From contig CM057224.1 of assembly GCA_029891385.1 (NCBI GenBank), positions 30,583,005 through 30,647,004 on the forward strand: a DNA stretch of 64,000 bases, read 5' to 3'. Source of the stretch: Erythroxylum novogranatense (taxonomy: Eukaryota > Streptophyta > Magnoliopsida > Malpighiales > Erythroxylaceae). This document shows, piece by piece, positions 34,508-46,499 of the stretch. A program made the translations under genes and the position numbers. Below the pieces are notes generated by a model. That model was not told where the DNA came from and made no database searches. It saw only the letters and a list, made by a program, of their open reading frames with translations. How positions within the stretch are numbered: the stretch's first letter is position 1; the number at the start of each line of letters is the position of its first letter.

Positions 34508-37500
34508 CTAAAGCCAATCGCCTTGATATCTAATACCATAGGCGAGTACATGAGAATCAAAATTCTTCTGTGACAATGGCTTTGTCAACGGATCAGCAAT
34601 ATTTTGCTCGGTGGGAATTCTCTCTATCTGAACATCACCTCGACTGATGATCTCCCTAATCAGATGATATCTGCGGAGTACGTGTTTGGATCGTTGATGA
34701 GACCTTGGTTTCTTCGCCTGCGCAATAGCCCCATTATTGTCACAATACAACTATATGGGCCCATCACCACTAGGAACCACACCAAGTTCAGTAATGAACT
34801 TCTTGATCCAAACTGCTTCCTTTGCTGCTTCTAAAGCGACAATGTACTCTGCCTCGGTTGTTGAATCGACAGTCGTCTCTTGTTTGGAACTTTTCTAACT
34901 AACTGCCCCGCCGTTCAGTGTGAATAGATAACCTGATTGGGATTTAGAATCATCCTTATTAGATTGAAAACTGGCATATGTATACCCGCTCACCTTGAGA
35001 TCTCCATCTCCATATATCAAGAAAACATCCTTTGTCCTTCGCAAGTACTTGAGGATATTCTTGACAGCCACCCAGTGACCCTCACCAGAATCCGATTGGT
35101 ATCTACTTGTAACACTTAGAGCATATGATACATCGGGTCTCGTACATAACATAGCATACATGATACATCCTACCGTAGATGCATACGGGATCATATTCAT
35201 GCGCATCCTCTCATCTTGTGTCTTAGGACACATAGATTTCGAGAGTGTTATCCCATGAGTGATGGTAAGGTACCCTCTCTTGGATTGTTCCATGCTAAAC
35301 CTCTTTAGCATCTTGTCTATGTACGTTGATTGTGAAAGACCAAGCAACCTTTTTGATCTATCTCTATAGATCTTTATCCCAAGGATATAAGTTGCTTCAC
35401 TAAGGTCTTTCGTGGCAAATTGTTTGGACAACCAAATCTTCACAGCTTGTAGCATAGAGACATCGTTTCCTAATAATAATATGTCATCTACATATAGCAC
35501 AAGGAATACGATTGCAGTCCCACTAACCTTCTTATACACACAGTGTTCATCCGAATTTTGTGAGAAACCAAACTCTTTGATTACCTCATCAAAACGGATA
35601 TTCCAACTCCTGGATGCTTGCTTCAATCCATAGATGAATTTCTGAAGCTTGCATACCTTTTCGCCATCATAGAACGTGAAGCCCTCAGGTTGTGTCATAT
35701 ACACATCCTCAGCTAGATTTCCATTTAAGAAAGCTGTCTTCAAATCCATTTTTCATATCTCATAATCATAATGAGTGGCAATGGCTAGGAGTATCCTAAT
35801 GGATTTAAGCATTGCTACTGGGCTGAAGGTCTCGTCGTAGTCAACTCCTTGTCTTTGACAAAAACCTTTATCCACAAGTCGTGCTTTATACCATCCATGT
35901 CGATTTTCTTTTTGAAAACCCATTTACACCCTATGGGTTTTATTCCTTCGGGTGCCTCAACCAAAGTCTATACTTGGTTTTCATACATGAAATCCATTTC
36001 AACTTTCATGGCATGAAGCCATTTCTCAGACTCTGAACTCTTCAGAACCTCTTCATAGGTGGTAGGCTCATCATCTTCTATAAGCAATACGTCATTCTGT
36101 TCATTCACGAGAAATCCAAATCTCTCGGGAATAGATTGTATCCTACGTGACCTACGAACTTCGTGTGTTGTAGAAGGTTGAACTGTTACTTCATCTATAT
36201 GAGTCACAGTTTCAGGTTCTGACAGTTGATCTGCGTCTGTTCGAGAATCTTGAACTTCTTCAAGTTCAATTTTACTCCCACTGTCTTCTTGTAAAAGAAA
36301 CTCTTTCTTTAAAAAGACAGCATGCTTTGAAACAAACACCTTTTGTTCCTCAGCAAGGTAGAATTGATATCCCATTGTTTCTTTAGGATATCCTATGAAC
36401 AAAAATTTGTCAGACTTTGCATCAAGTTTATCTGACTGTATCCGCTTCACATAAGCAGGACAACCCCAAACTTTCAAATGAGTAAGATAGGGTCTTTTGT
36501 TAGTCCACATTTCATATGGAGTAACATCAACTGTCTTTGATGGAACTCTGTTTAGAAAGTAAACAACTGTCTCGAGTGCATACCCCCAAAAGGATTTTGG
36601 TAATTTTGCAAAGCCCATCATCGATCGTACCATGTCTAACAAGGTTTGATTTCTCCTTTCTGCCACATCATTATGCTGTGGTGTGTAAGGAGGAGTCCAT
36701 TGAGATAAAATCTCATTATCTCTGAGATAATCTAGAAACTGTTGGTCTAAGTATTCCCCACCACGATCGGATCGTAATGTTTTGATACTTTTCCCAAATT
36801 GGTTTTCTACTTCATTTCTGAATTGTTTGAACTTTTCAAATGCTTCATATTTGTATCTCATCAGATACAGGTACCCATATCGAGAATAATCATTGATAAA
36901 GGTAATGAAGTAAAGACAACCACTTCTAGCATGGATGGACATCGGACCACATACATCTGAATGTATTAGGTCTAATACTCCATTCGCTCATTCACCCTTT
37001 CCCTTAAAGGGTAACTTAGTCATCTTGCCTAATAAACAAGATTCACATGTGTCATATGATTCATAATCAAATGACCCTAAACTACCACTCTTGTGGAGCT
37101 TAGCTATGTGTCTCTCATTTATATGGCCAAGGCGACAATGCCATAAGTAAGTTGATTTTAAATTATCTCGTTTATGCCTTTTTGTGTCATTGACATTCAT
37201 AATTGGATGTGACATATCCAATATGTAAATGCCATTGCATAATGTACCAGTACCATAAAGCATTCCATTCAAACTAATAGAACAACTATTGTTACTTAAA
37301 GTCAAATAGAAACCAGCTCTATTTAAACAAGAAACAGACAATATGTTTTTTGTTAAAACAGGTACAAAATAGCATTCATCCAATTTAATTACAAGCCCAC
37401 TGGGGAGTGACAAAAAATAAGTGCCTACGGCTAATGCAAAGAACTCTTGCTCCATTTCCTACACGCAGTCTAGTTCTCCTTCATGAGTCATCTCATCGTC

Positions 37501-38423
37501 CCCGAGGTCCCGCATATCATTGCATATATGTGAGCCACAACCGTATCTAATACCCATATGTTATGGTCGAAACATGATAACCTCAATGACAAACATACAC
37601 GAAGAAGTTGAGGCATCTGATGCCTTCTTCTGCTTCAATTATTCCAGATAGACTTTACAGTTTCGCTTCTAGTGGCCAGTCTTGCCACAATGGAAGCAAG
37701 TTCCTTTTGGTACAGTTTCTTTTGTTTTCTTTTTGGCTGTACTTCCTTTTGGTTTCTTAGACCTTTTCTTCTTCATTTTCTTTTTCTTTGAACCAGAAGA
37801 AGAAGAGTCCACCACAAGCACTGTCTTGCTATCCTTTTTGATAGATTGCTCTGCTTTCTTGAGCAGATTGATCAACTCAGGGATTGTCGTGGATATTTGG
37901 TTCATCCGATAGTTTAACGCAAACTGTGAATAACTATCAGACAATCTAACTAGAATTAAGTCAACACTTAATTCATAATCCATAACAAAACCTAAGACGG
38001 CCAACCTCTCAATATACCCATTCATCTTCATGCATACATGCATCGCAGATGAACTCGAGTCATCTTAGTCGTGAAGAGTAGCCTCGAGGTCTCGAACCTT
38101 TCGCATCGAAGCTTGCTCATCAAAAGCTCCCTAAGATGAAACACTATGGTATTAGCATCCATAGACTCATGCCGCTTCGCAACTCGGTGACATAGATGCG
38201 AGCATAATGCAGTAGCCATGTCACCGTCTTTGAGATGCTTACGATATACTTTCGATCCTCATCGAAGCATCAACAAAGCAGTGGATCGAAGTGGAACATC
38301 TAGGACATAGCCCAGTTTCTCAGATCTGAAAACAATTCTCATATTTCTCAGCCAATCGAGAAAATTGGGTCCAGTTAATTTGTTCGAATCCATTAGTGAG
38401 CGAAAATTCACACTGGAAGTCAT
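34508..38423 (-). pseudogene. Broken copia gag-pol polyprotein
   Basis: Starts at 38423 (minus) with MTSSVNFRSLMDSN, a normal Angela-type gag start. Gag carries the CCHC knuckle CFHCGKTGH near 37680 after a lysine-rich stretch. A GAG_pre-integrase zinc region (WHCRLGH...CESCLLGK, about 37000-37150) is followed by the integrase core with HSDVCGP, LRSDRGGEY and the NDVAERRNQTLL Glu motif (about 36620-36980). Reverse transcriptase has FLNGNL, YGLKQASRSW and the catalytic YVDD near 35490. RNase H has CDNNGAIAQA and a C-terminal DPLTKPLSQKNF ending at 34508. Breaks include a stop near 38250 in gag, frame changes around 38040 and 37620, a stop near 36985 before integrase, disruption at 35750-35967 before the RT, and stops near 34890 and 34750. 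Replication would need proteins in trans. Confidence 0.9.
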
Positions 38424-38585
38424 CTTCAATAACCTATAGGAAAAGAGAGAAAGAATGTTAGAATATTAATATATGAATGATCATAAGGACTTGCATGACA
38501 TACATATGACTCCCACTAGTTTCAAAGAATCTATAACCCTCACTACGAATCCAAGAAACATTATGACAAAGTGTCCTAGTGGGTC

Positions 38586-38763
38586 GATATCCGACATTAC
38601 TAAGAATGACCTTGGGTTTACCCAACAAGCCACCTTAGGTCAATCGGTATCGGTCATACCAATTACATCATAGATATCCGACATTACTAAAATGACCTTG
38701 GGTTTACCTAACAAGCCATCTTAGATCAATCGGCAGGTATCGGTCATACCAGTTACATCACAG
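38586..38763. repeat. Tandem duplication, about 87 bp, in the copia leader
   Basis: Two adjacent copies start GATATCCGACATTACTAA at 38586 and 38673 and end GGTCATACCARTTACATCA. Confidence 0.85.
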
Positions 38764-39210
38764 GTACAATTATCGACTAGTGCTATCAACTCGTGATGTA
38801 TGCACACACATTGGGTTATCAACTCTTGATGCGCGTACATCTGATATACACTACCCAATTTCACCTCTGTCTACGTTGACCTTGAGTTTACTCAACAAAT
38901 CAACGCTTCTAGTGAAAACCGACCCATTAATCTGAAAATCTTATTTTCATGGTTCGAACATATCCGTATAGATTGAGCTTGGGTTTACCCAACAACCCGA
39001 ACTCTATAAGAACTCTAGTTCTCCCCATATTAATGGAAGGCGTTAGTTTTCATATTATGTGTGAGGGATTTCAAACTCTGGTCTCATCTTCTTCTTCTCT
39101 AAGCTGTAGGATTATAGCCACCATGACTATATAGAATGATGTAGGGCATTTCATCAATCACATTGAGTCTATACCTATAATCATCCATCATCCCACCTAA
39201 GCATGTTGTA

Positions 39211-39460
39211 AGTCGACTTATGTTACTGTGTACATGCAAGTCGACTTATGCTACTGTGTACATGCAAGTCGACTTATGCTACTGTGTACATGCAAGTCGA
39301 CTTATCCCATTGTGCAAGTCGACTTACCTGTCTACTGTTCACGAGCAAGTCAACTTATGCATGTGTAAGTCGACTTATCTGAGCACACAAGTCGACTTGT
39401 GCATGTGTAAGTCGACTTATATGAGAATACAAGTCGACTTGTACATGTGTAAGTCGACTT
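39211..39460. repeat. Palindrome array AAGTCGACTT in the copia leader
   Basis: Ten exact copies of the palindrome AAGTCGACTT and one variant (AAGTCAACTT) are spaced by variable 9-26-bp linkers, many reading ATGCTACTGTGTACATGC. It lies in the untranslated leader between primer site and gag. Confidence 0.9.
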
Positions 39461-40568
39461 ATATGTAGAATTGCTCTCTAATCGGCTAATTTTCTCAATC
39501 CGTGCAGTTCAAATTCACAATACCAAGTGTAATATCCTTTACTTTGATGTACCAATGAAACACTTTCATTGTATCATGCTTACCAAGTATAATCATACTA
39601 TACATGAAAAACTTGAAATTGATGAATACACTATTATTCACTTAGATTTCCAAATAATTTTGTGAATATCAAACTATCACCCTAAGTATCTCTAGATAGT
39701 CTACAGTTTATCAAGACTACTTCGGCACTGGTCACAAAATTGTGACGGCCAAAACAATCAAGACAACGAAATATACTAACGAGACGCTAATGTGACACAT
39801 TTGACATCCGAAAATGTTTGGAAACCCAACTTCAAGAAAATCATTTGGGCAAGTATCCAACATCAATATAACATATTTTTAATCACATTAAAAATGATTC
39901 AAGGCATTGGAATTGAGAAATACACAATCAATCATTCCAAATAAAACAGCTCCAGTAACTTTCTCAAAACTGTCAAGCTCTGTCTTTTGCTTCAAAAACT
40001 CATTGAAACAATTTCAATAAATTCTGAGAAAATTAAAGAGGTTACAACATGTTCACAACATGCTCCATGAATTTTTTCAGGATTTATTTCCAACAAAAAC
40101 TCATCCAACCTCAGCAACAAAGCCAATGTAGAATCTGTGTTCCTCAACACAGTTATTCCCAGCAGCACACAATAAATTCTAAAATAAATAGTAAATCACC
40201 TCAAAAATATTTTTTCATTCTCATAGACATTAATAACATCTTAGAGACATGTCGGTGAAAGAAAATCCAAAAAAAAATTTCTACAATTTATTCTCAAATT
40301 TATAAGCATGCTTGTTCAAGGAATGTGCACAAACACAGCAACCAGAACATTAGGGAATAAATTAGCAAAACCATATCAAATCACATTGATAAATTCCTTC
40401 CTTCCACAGACATATTCAACAACATCTTATGAGCACATCTGGGCAAGAAAATTTCGAAAACTATATTTCTATACTGATTTCAAAATTAACACAGTCAACA
40501 TGCATCATCGTCACAACGAATAGGCAGCTCCAACCTAGTTATGATTTCTTCGTTATATACGATACAAG

Positions 40569-40582
40569 TGGCTCTTATACCA
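40569..40582 (-). other. Primer-binding site of the copia element
   Basis: The minus strand reads TGGTATAAGAGCCA one base after the 5' LTR end at 40584, one mismatch from the initiator-tRNA-Met complement. Confidence 0.85.
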
Positions 40583-40583
40583 T

Positions 40584-41027
40584 TGTAGGAAAATCCCGGT
40601 GTGTGCATCACATGCACACGGTGCGGAAAACAAAAATTTTTATTCCGGGACCTTCCCAAAAGCCAGGATTCATGTGTAGATATAACAAAATCAAACCATA
40701 ATGGCCAAAGGAGACTGTCTCTAACGGTATCCACGCAGAGATCGGAAAACCTAACCGGGGCAAACCCTTTGACCCGAGAATAGCTAGAACAAAGTAAAGA
40801 CTGCTAGATCTTACCTTTGTTCTTGGAGAGCTATGAAGAAACGTTGAAGGAAGGAGAAGCTTGGTGAAGAAGAGATGAAGCCTTTGATGAAAGATGATGA
40901 AGCTTAGGATTTCTCAAATCCTTTTTCAACACCCACGATCATCCACCTTCATCTTTCATCTTATATTTATTTGTCTTTAACAATTAAAAGACAATAAATG
41001 CTAATGGTGGAGAGGCTTCCACGTTAG

Positions 41028-41063
<36 letters not shown>

Positions 41064-41200
41064 TTTAAGATGATAAGGCTTATTCCCCTCCTTCCACGTT
41101 TACACACACACACACAGAGATATATATATATATAAGTTTAAGATGATAAGGCTTATTCCCCTCCTTCCACGTTTACACACACACACACACACACACACAG

Positions 41201-41239
<39 letters not shown>

Positions 41240-42501
41240 GCTAAAGTAGTCCAGTCACACTGGGGTCGGTTCTACCGGCCTACCGGGTCCCAGTATAGAA
41301 AAACCACCGGAAACCTTTTTCAGCAATATCGATGTCGCGATCTCATCGGGACATATCTCGATCTCATCAGGATCTATTTAATCATATTTCTCTCCATTTA
41401 TTGGATCTCTGTCCAAAACTATTTTACGAATTCTCCGAATCACTCTTATGCGTGTGACCCATTAGATTCCCGGTTATGTTGGCCACTTAGATTAACACTT
41501 AATCCAAGTAAGTCATGAGCGGTATCTAGCAACACATCATGATCCCCAATTGATCAGAAAGTAATTGGTTTGACGAATGAACATATATTCATCACGAACC
41601 ATATCACGAACCTTTCCATAGACAATTACTGTGCAATTCGTCCTTTCACCATGCTATACCCCACTTGGTTATGAGTATGGGCAAAGTGTCAACTCTTACT
41701 AGAATGACTACGTCAACTCTAGTCCAAGTGATATCAGTTCTCGTCCTGGGACTCATTACTTTATATGTCACTGAAGACACTCTTCATGACATATGAATTC
41801 CGGCCAGAGATTTCCAAGTAATGACCCTGACAAGAGGCCATGGGTATCATCTTCTGCTATCACAGAAGTGGTGAATCCTTTATTGACTACTCAATTACCT
41901 TCGAATACTTCAAGCTGTACCCAATCACCACCCTATGAGCGACCTATGTAAGGCAACAAGGAATGAAGTCAAAGCACAGAATAAGTATCCAAGACATCCT
42001 TGAATACCTCAAGTCTAAGGATATTTGCACCATTACTATGATGAGATTATCACTGACATTAGAATAGGACATCCATGTGATGATCTCATAGTAGATCATC
42101 CAATGTACTTACTACCTCTAGTAAGCATTCACATCTCAACCCTAAATATCTCATATTTACAGTTTCTGAGATCCACTGCTTGATCAAATCAAGGAGTTTG
42201 AGATGTGCTAATCTTTCCAGATTACCGATGTCCAGTTTCAGTAATCCTACGACTAGGGATAATTTAGATACTTACATAATTGTACATGATAGGAATCTCA
42301 GTAGTATGATCACATCACAATTTCCTTCATGCTATGTCATGTACCATGGACTTCATTAATTTGCTTATTGATCAATATCTATTCATAAATAATGAACAGC
42401 AAAGTAATGAAATATGCCTTTTTTTATTTATTCATAAAATCTTTACACAACTTTGTACAAAACGCGCTAAAGGCGATTGTCTTTAGGGCACTACTCTAAC
42501 A
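40584..42501 (-). repeat. 5' LTR of the copia element (1918 bp)
   Basis: Matches 32675-34491. It is about 100 bp longer because a block (GTTTAAGATGATAAGGCTTA...CCACGTTTACACAC) is duplicated between expanded (TA)n and (CA)n tracts at 41031-41236. Confidence 0.92.
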
Positions 42502-42506
42502 CGATC
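42502..42506. other. Target-site duplication CGATC (right)
   Basis: Exact copy of 32670-32674. Removing the element and one copy joins GACACGATC to ATCATCTTTCC. Confidence 0.9.
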
Positions 42507-42960
42507 ATCATCTTTCCAGACAACACACACGAAACTCGACTTTGGAAGACCTACAAGCCACAAGGAAGATCCAAGATTAAACCCTAAACGCTACACAAGA
42601 TATAAGAAGATGTCAATCACCTGGCAATCACAATCTTTGCGGAGATATTCCATCACTCAATCCATCGTTATTCATCCTCTCCGCCTCAACAAAGTTTCCT
42701 CACTGACATTCGAATCGCGATTCCCCCACCTAACTGAATTGGAAAATTTTTTCGAAGAATAGAGAAAGTTCTAGGTCATTTTACCCTAAAAGTTCTAGGT
42801 CCTGGTTTTGGTTTAATAGAGAAACTTCTAGGTCCTGGTTTTTTAAGTCATGCTTTGCTGACTTATAGCCCAAACTCCTCATTTTTTATCCTCTATCTTT
42901 AATGAAATTTTTTAATTGCTAAAAAAACTCGTTAAAACATACATAAACAGTAAGACAAAG
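42507..42960. other. Insert or intron inside the Harbinger transposase gene
   Basis: Together with about 32500-32669 this makes some 600 bp without transposase similarity between the first-Asp block (near 43050) and the second-Asp block (near 32480), where the family normally has only a short spacer. It could be a further small insertion or an intron. I see no ends that decide it. Confidence 0.4.
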
Positions 42961-43029
42961 TCACATGTTGCCAATATATTTGTAGTCATTATTCATTTTC
43001 GTCCTCTATAACTCATTTGATCCTCCTTT

Positions 43030-43695
43030 GCAACAAACTGCTATATATGTACCATCAATAGCTTCAATGCAATCCTAATATAAAACAATGATCATAAGAT
43101 GATAAACCAACATTTTTCAATGAAAAATATAAAATGTGGCATATATCTAGCATCATTGGCAATTACCTTAAAATGTGGCATATATCTAGCATTATTGGCG
43201 ATTTATTGTGGAATCTCCTTGAATTCGGGATCTTTTGGTACGAGTACATCCCTTGGAAATCCATCCATGGTAGTCAAAACTTCTTTAAAAACTCAACTCA
43301 CAGTTTCACCTTATTGTTGAAAGTGCTTTTGGGTATCCCTATTAGGAGAACCTTTACTTAGGACATACACAAATAAACCAACTTTCTTCAAAAATAGACA
43401 TCCTATTTGAATGTCTCAAACCATAATTGTTTTCCAAAACCATACATAATTGACGAAATGTATTTTGATTCATCCTAAATGTAAAACATTGGTTTTCATT
43501 ATCATTCAATAATTCATTCATCCATAGTTCTCCTATTTGATAGAAAATCTTGCATGGTTCATTGTATATGTGTTTAAAAATATACACTCCCATGTAACTC
43601 GCTACACAAGTCACCGGATTCCAAAACTCACTCTCATTGTCCAAAAATTGTTTAATTTGTAAAAGTTGCATAATTTGCATAACATTATCGTCCAT
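43030..43695 (-). pseudogene. Harbinger transposase, N-terminal half
   Basis: An open frame of 113 codons (43354-43695) has the N-terminal domain typical of plant HARBI1-like nucleases (FRMNQNTFRQLCMVLE, then GLRHSNRMSIFEE). After frame breaks, a segment near 43040-43080 reads DCIEAIDGTYIAV, the first catalytic Asp block. A 34-bp tandem duplication (AAAATGTGGCATATATCTAG) at 43132-43200 disrupts the frame. The gene continues at 32500-31810 beyond the inserted DNA. Confidence 0.7.
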
Positions 43696-43909
43696 ATCTA
43701 CAAATTAACAAGTAAAATTATATTCTAAATAAAAAAGACACTTTATGTCTAGATATAAAGAAATAAATAATATAACACATAATAAAATAATAGATTACCA
43801 ACAAGATAACATAATATAATAAAATAAGCTAACCGAGTTCATAATGTCTTAAAACATGCCATGTCAACATAAGTGCACAAATAATAAAACAATAAACTAA
43901 ACACAGTAA

Positions 43910-45139
43910 TGCTTATGCAGAAATGTTTTTTATTTTTGTCATACTCATACATGAATTTTATGTATTCAACTCTCTTTGTATCATTTGGTAAACTGAAAAA
44001 AATAACCCTTCTTTGCTGATCTTCAATCAATATGCAAACAAAGTAAAATTTAAGAGTACCAATCTCTAAACCAGGAAAAGTATATAGTTTTTTCAAAGCA
44101 TTCGTAACATCATGATATGATGCACCTACATCAGTACTCTATAATGCACCAATATTCATCATGTTCAAAATTTTCATAATAGAAGGATTCATCTCCATTG
44201 TTGCACTTTGTCTCTCTTGAATCAATTGCATCATAACGTCAAGCTTCTCATACATGGCTGCAAATCTTCATACCCTTTTAGTAGAATCAGTTCTTGCACT
44301 CTCGTTGCTTTGTAAACTATTATTCTCTAAAACCCTTTTGCATCTTCTTCTCTCACTCCCTTCATCATGTGAGGCTTGAGGGTAGCAACAGGAGTAGATG
44401 TAGGGGTTAGGGTAATTTCTCTCCAACCTCTTCCCAATCACCAATGACATGATAATTATTTAGACTACTAGTCCCATTTATCTTCTCATGATCATGATAG
44501 CCTAATAGTCCATGATGAGCATTATGGCTCACACGTGGAGAAGGAACATATATGTCCTCAACTTTTCCTTGTTCTTGTAGAGGGCCAACCATAAAACAAA
44601 ATGTAATCTCTCCTAAGGTCAAACATCTAAAAAGTTGATCCAACATTCAAGCTCAATTTCAAGCCTTTCCTTTTTAAATGTTTTAAAATTGTTGTTCTCC
44701 TGCAAAAAAGTAATTAACATATATTTAACTAACTATTTAACATTAAAGTAAAGGAAAATAACTTTAAATGGGCTAACCTTAATCTTTAAAGTCCACCACT
44801 CCTCACTAGTAGCAATTGTTCCTTTGTCATAGTCCCATCCTAATCTCGTTTCTTTCGCTTCCAATTGTTTCCAAAGACTCCATCCAGTTCTCATCCAATT
44901 AAACTTATTTTTAAGCTTAGTTTTATCCCATTGTAAGTTGGTCGCTTTGTAAAACTCTTCCTCCACCTTCTTCCATGGTATCCTTTGACAAATAACTCTA
45001 CCGCATTTTCCCTTACTCCTTTGAATATATTGGTTACATATGTCATAAAAGATAAGAAGTGTTTCTTTGGGCCAACGTACCCTACTTGTATCATTCCCCT
45101 TTGATTTTCTCCTTTGTTTCTTTTTTGGGATGATTTCAT
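43910..45139 (-). pseudogene. Harbinger ORF1, Myb/SANT-like protein remnant
   Basis: On the minus strand, overlapping frames 44891-45139 and 44733-44966 give a Myb/SANT-like DNA-binding domain (Myb_DNA-bind_3): KTKLKNKFNWMRTGWSLWKQL followed by GLGWD-like RLGWDYDKGTI and a WW pair. After frame breaks come a serine/charge-rich middle (44268-44450) and a C-terminal part with NMMNIGAL (near 44160). Harbinger elements encode such a partner protein that helps the transposase bind the ends. The order ORF1 then transposase on one strand supports the family call. Stops and frameshifts show it is dead. Confidence 0.65.
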
Positions 45140-45399
45140 CTAATCATACAAGATGAGAGAAGATTATATACTAGTTAATCAATTTGTAAATTGGTTTCAC
45201 TAGTTAGTTATTTAAATTGGTTGCAATTAGACCATTCCAACAAAATAAATATATAAATACTTTTTATCATTAATATATTTTCATTAATTACTTAATTCAA
45301 AATTATTTGATCTTTTAATTTAAAATTAGTAATTGAATTAATTTGTGAATATTATTCAAAATTATATAAAATTTATTGTAATATATTTTAATTAATATA

Positions 45400-46495
45400 T
45401 AATAATTTAAGAAAATAATACATTTTGGTAACAAATAACTATTAAATAATTAAATAATATTAGAAAAGAGAAATATAAGTTTGTTACTATTAAATTATCA
45501 AGTTTTATTGCATGATTACAAAATCGTCTTAACAAGATTCGAAAAAGAATAAAAAATCTACAGAAAACCATCTTAAACATGAAAATAAAAAAAAAGAGCT
45601 AGGGATAAAACAAAATAGTTGCAAATTAGGCTTAAGTGGAAGGATAGGAGAGAGTACCAAATTAACAAGGTCATTATAAAAAATAATGATGCTTTTCTGT
45701 TCACCAAATTTGACAAATTTGAGGCGATATTTCAAAAACATAAGTATGCGTCAAATAAAAAAAATGTTCACAATCACACGAACATATCCTTTTAAGATTG
45801 CATATTTACTGTGAATAAGAGATTTCTTTAACATTTGTCTATTAAATTATTGTTTGTTTAAATATAATAATTTAAGAAAAACTACTTCAATTTGGTAACA
45901 AAAGAACTATTAAATAATTAAATAATATTAGAAAAAGATAAATATAAATTTGTAAATATTAAATAATCAAGTTTTAATGCATGATTACGAAACCATATTA
46001 ACAAGATTCGCATAAAATAAAAATCTAGAGACAACCATCTTAAACATTAAGTGTAACATATATTCTTCATACTACACCTCATTTGATTCTTATAAAGCAA
46101 CAACAATATTATTGTTGTTTATATTTACATAATAAACCGATTAACTAGTCCATACTCCTAACATCCACAAATATGATTTCATTTTCTAGTTTCTAATGAT
46201 TAGCACCTCAATTCCTAGCACCCTTGGGACCTTAACATTCAAAAAGTCTGAGATAGAAGAATGATGTTAAAAATTCTTAATTTTGACGAAAGCATGATGT
46301 TAGAATATCATTCTTGCCTACAATTACAATATTAACTAGTTGACTTGCACACATATATTTCCTTAAAAATATGTTTCAAATTGAAGTGTCTAATGATAAA
46401 CAAATCAATTTGATTCAGTCCTTATAGACAAAAATGTTACTAGGAACTTAACAAGATTCGAAGAAGAATAAAAAATATAGAGACAACCATCTCAA
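45400..46495. repeat. Dispersed direct repeats in the Harbinger 5' region
   Basis: A segment of about 165 bp at 45405-45575 (GGTAACAAATAACTATTAAA ... CAAGATTCG ... CCATCTTAAACAT) recurs diverged at 45880-46050, and its last part a third time at 46445-46500. Confidence 0.75.
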
Positions 46496-46499
46496 AACT

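Larger units (their letters stand above)
32675..42501 (-). mobile_element. Full-length Ty1/copia retrotransposon, Angela/Tork-like
   Basis: Two LTRs (32675-34491 and 40584-42501) with TGT...ACA ends, a tRNA-Met primer site inside the right LTR, a polypurine tract inside the left LTR, and the target duplication CGATC fix the borders exactly. The total is 9827 bp. Gag-pol is on the minus strand in copia order: gag with zinc knuckle, protease region, integrase, reverse transcriptase, RNase H. The coding region is broken, so the copy cannot move by itself. LTR length near 1.8 kb and the RT/RNase H sequence suit the Angela branch of the Tork clade (inference). It sits inside the Harbinger transposase. 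Confidence 0.93.

Noticed and set aside
34604..36725. Plus-strand frames across the copia pol region
   Set aside because: Shadows of the minus-strand polyprotein.
39211..39460. CRISPR-like array (short repeats with spacers)
   Set aside because: Repeats are 10-bp palindromes with very short, mutually similar linkers, inside a plant retrotransposon leader.
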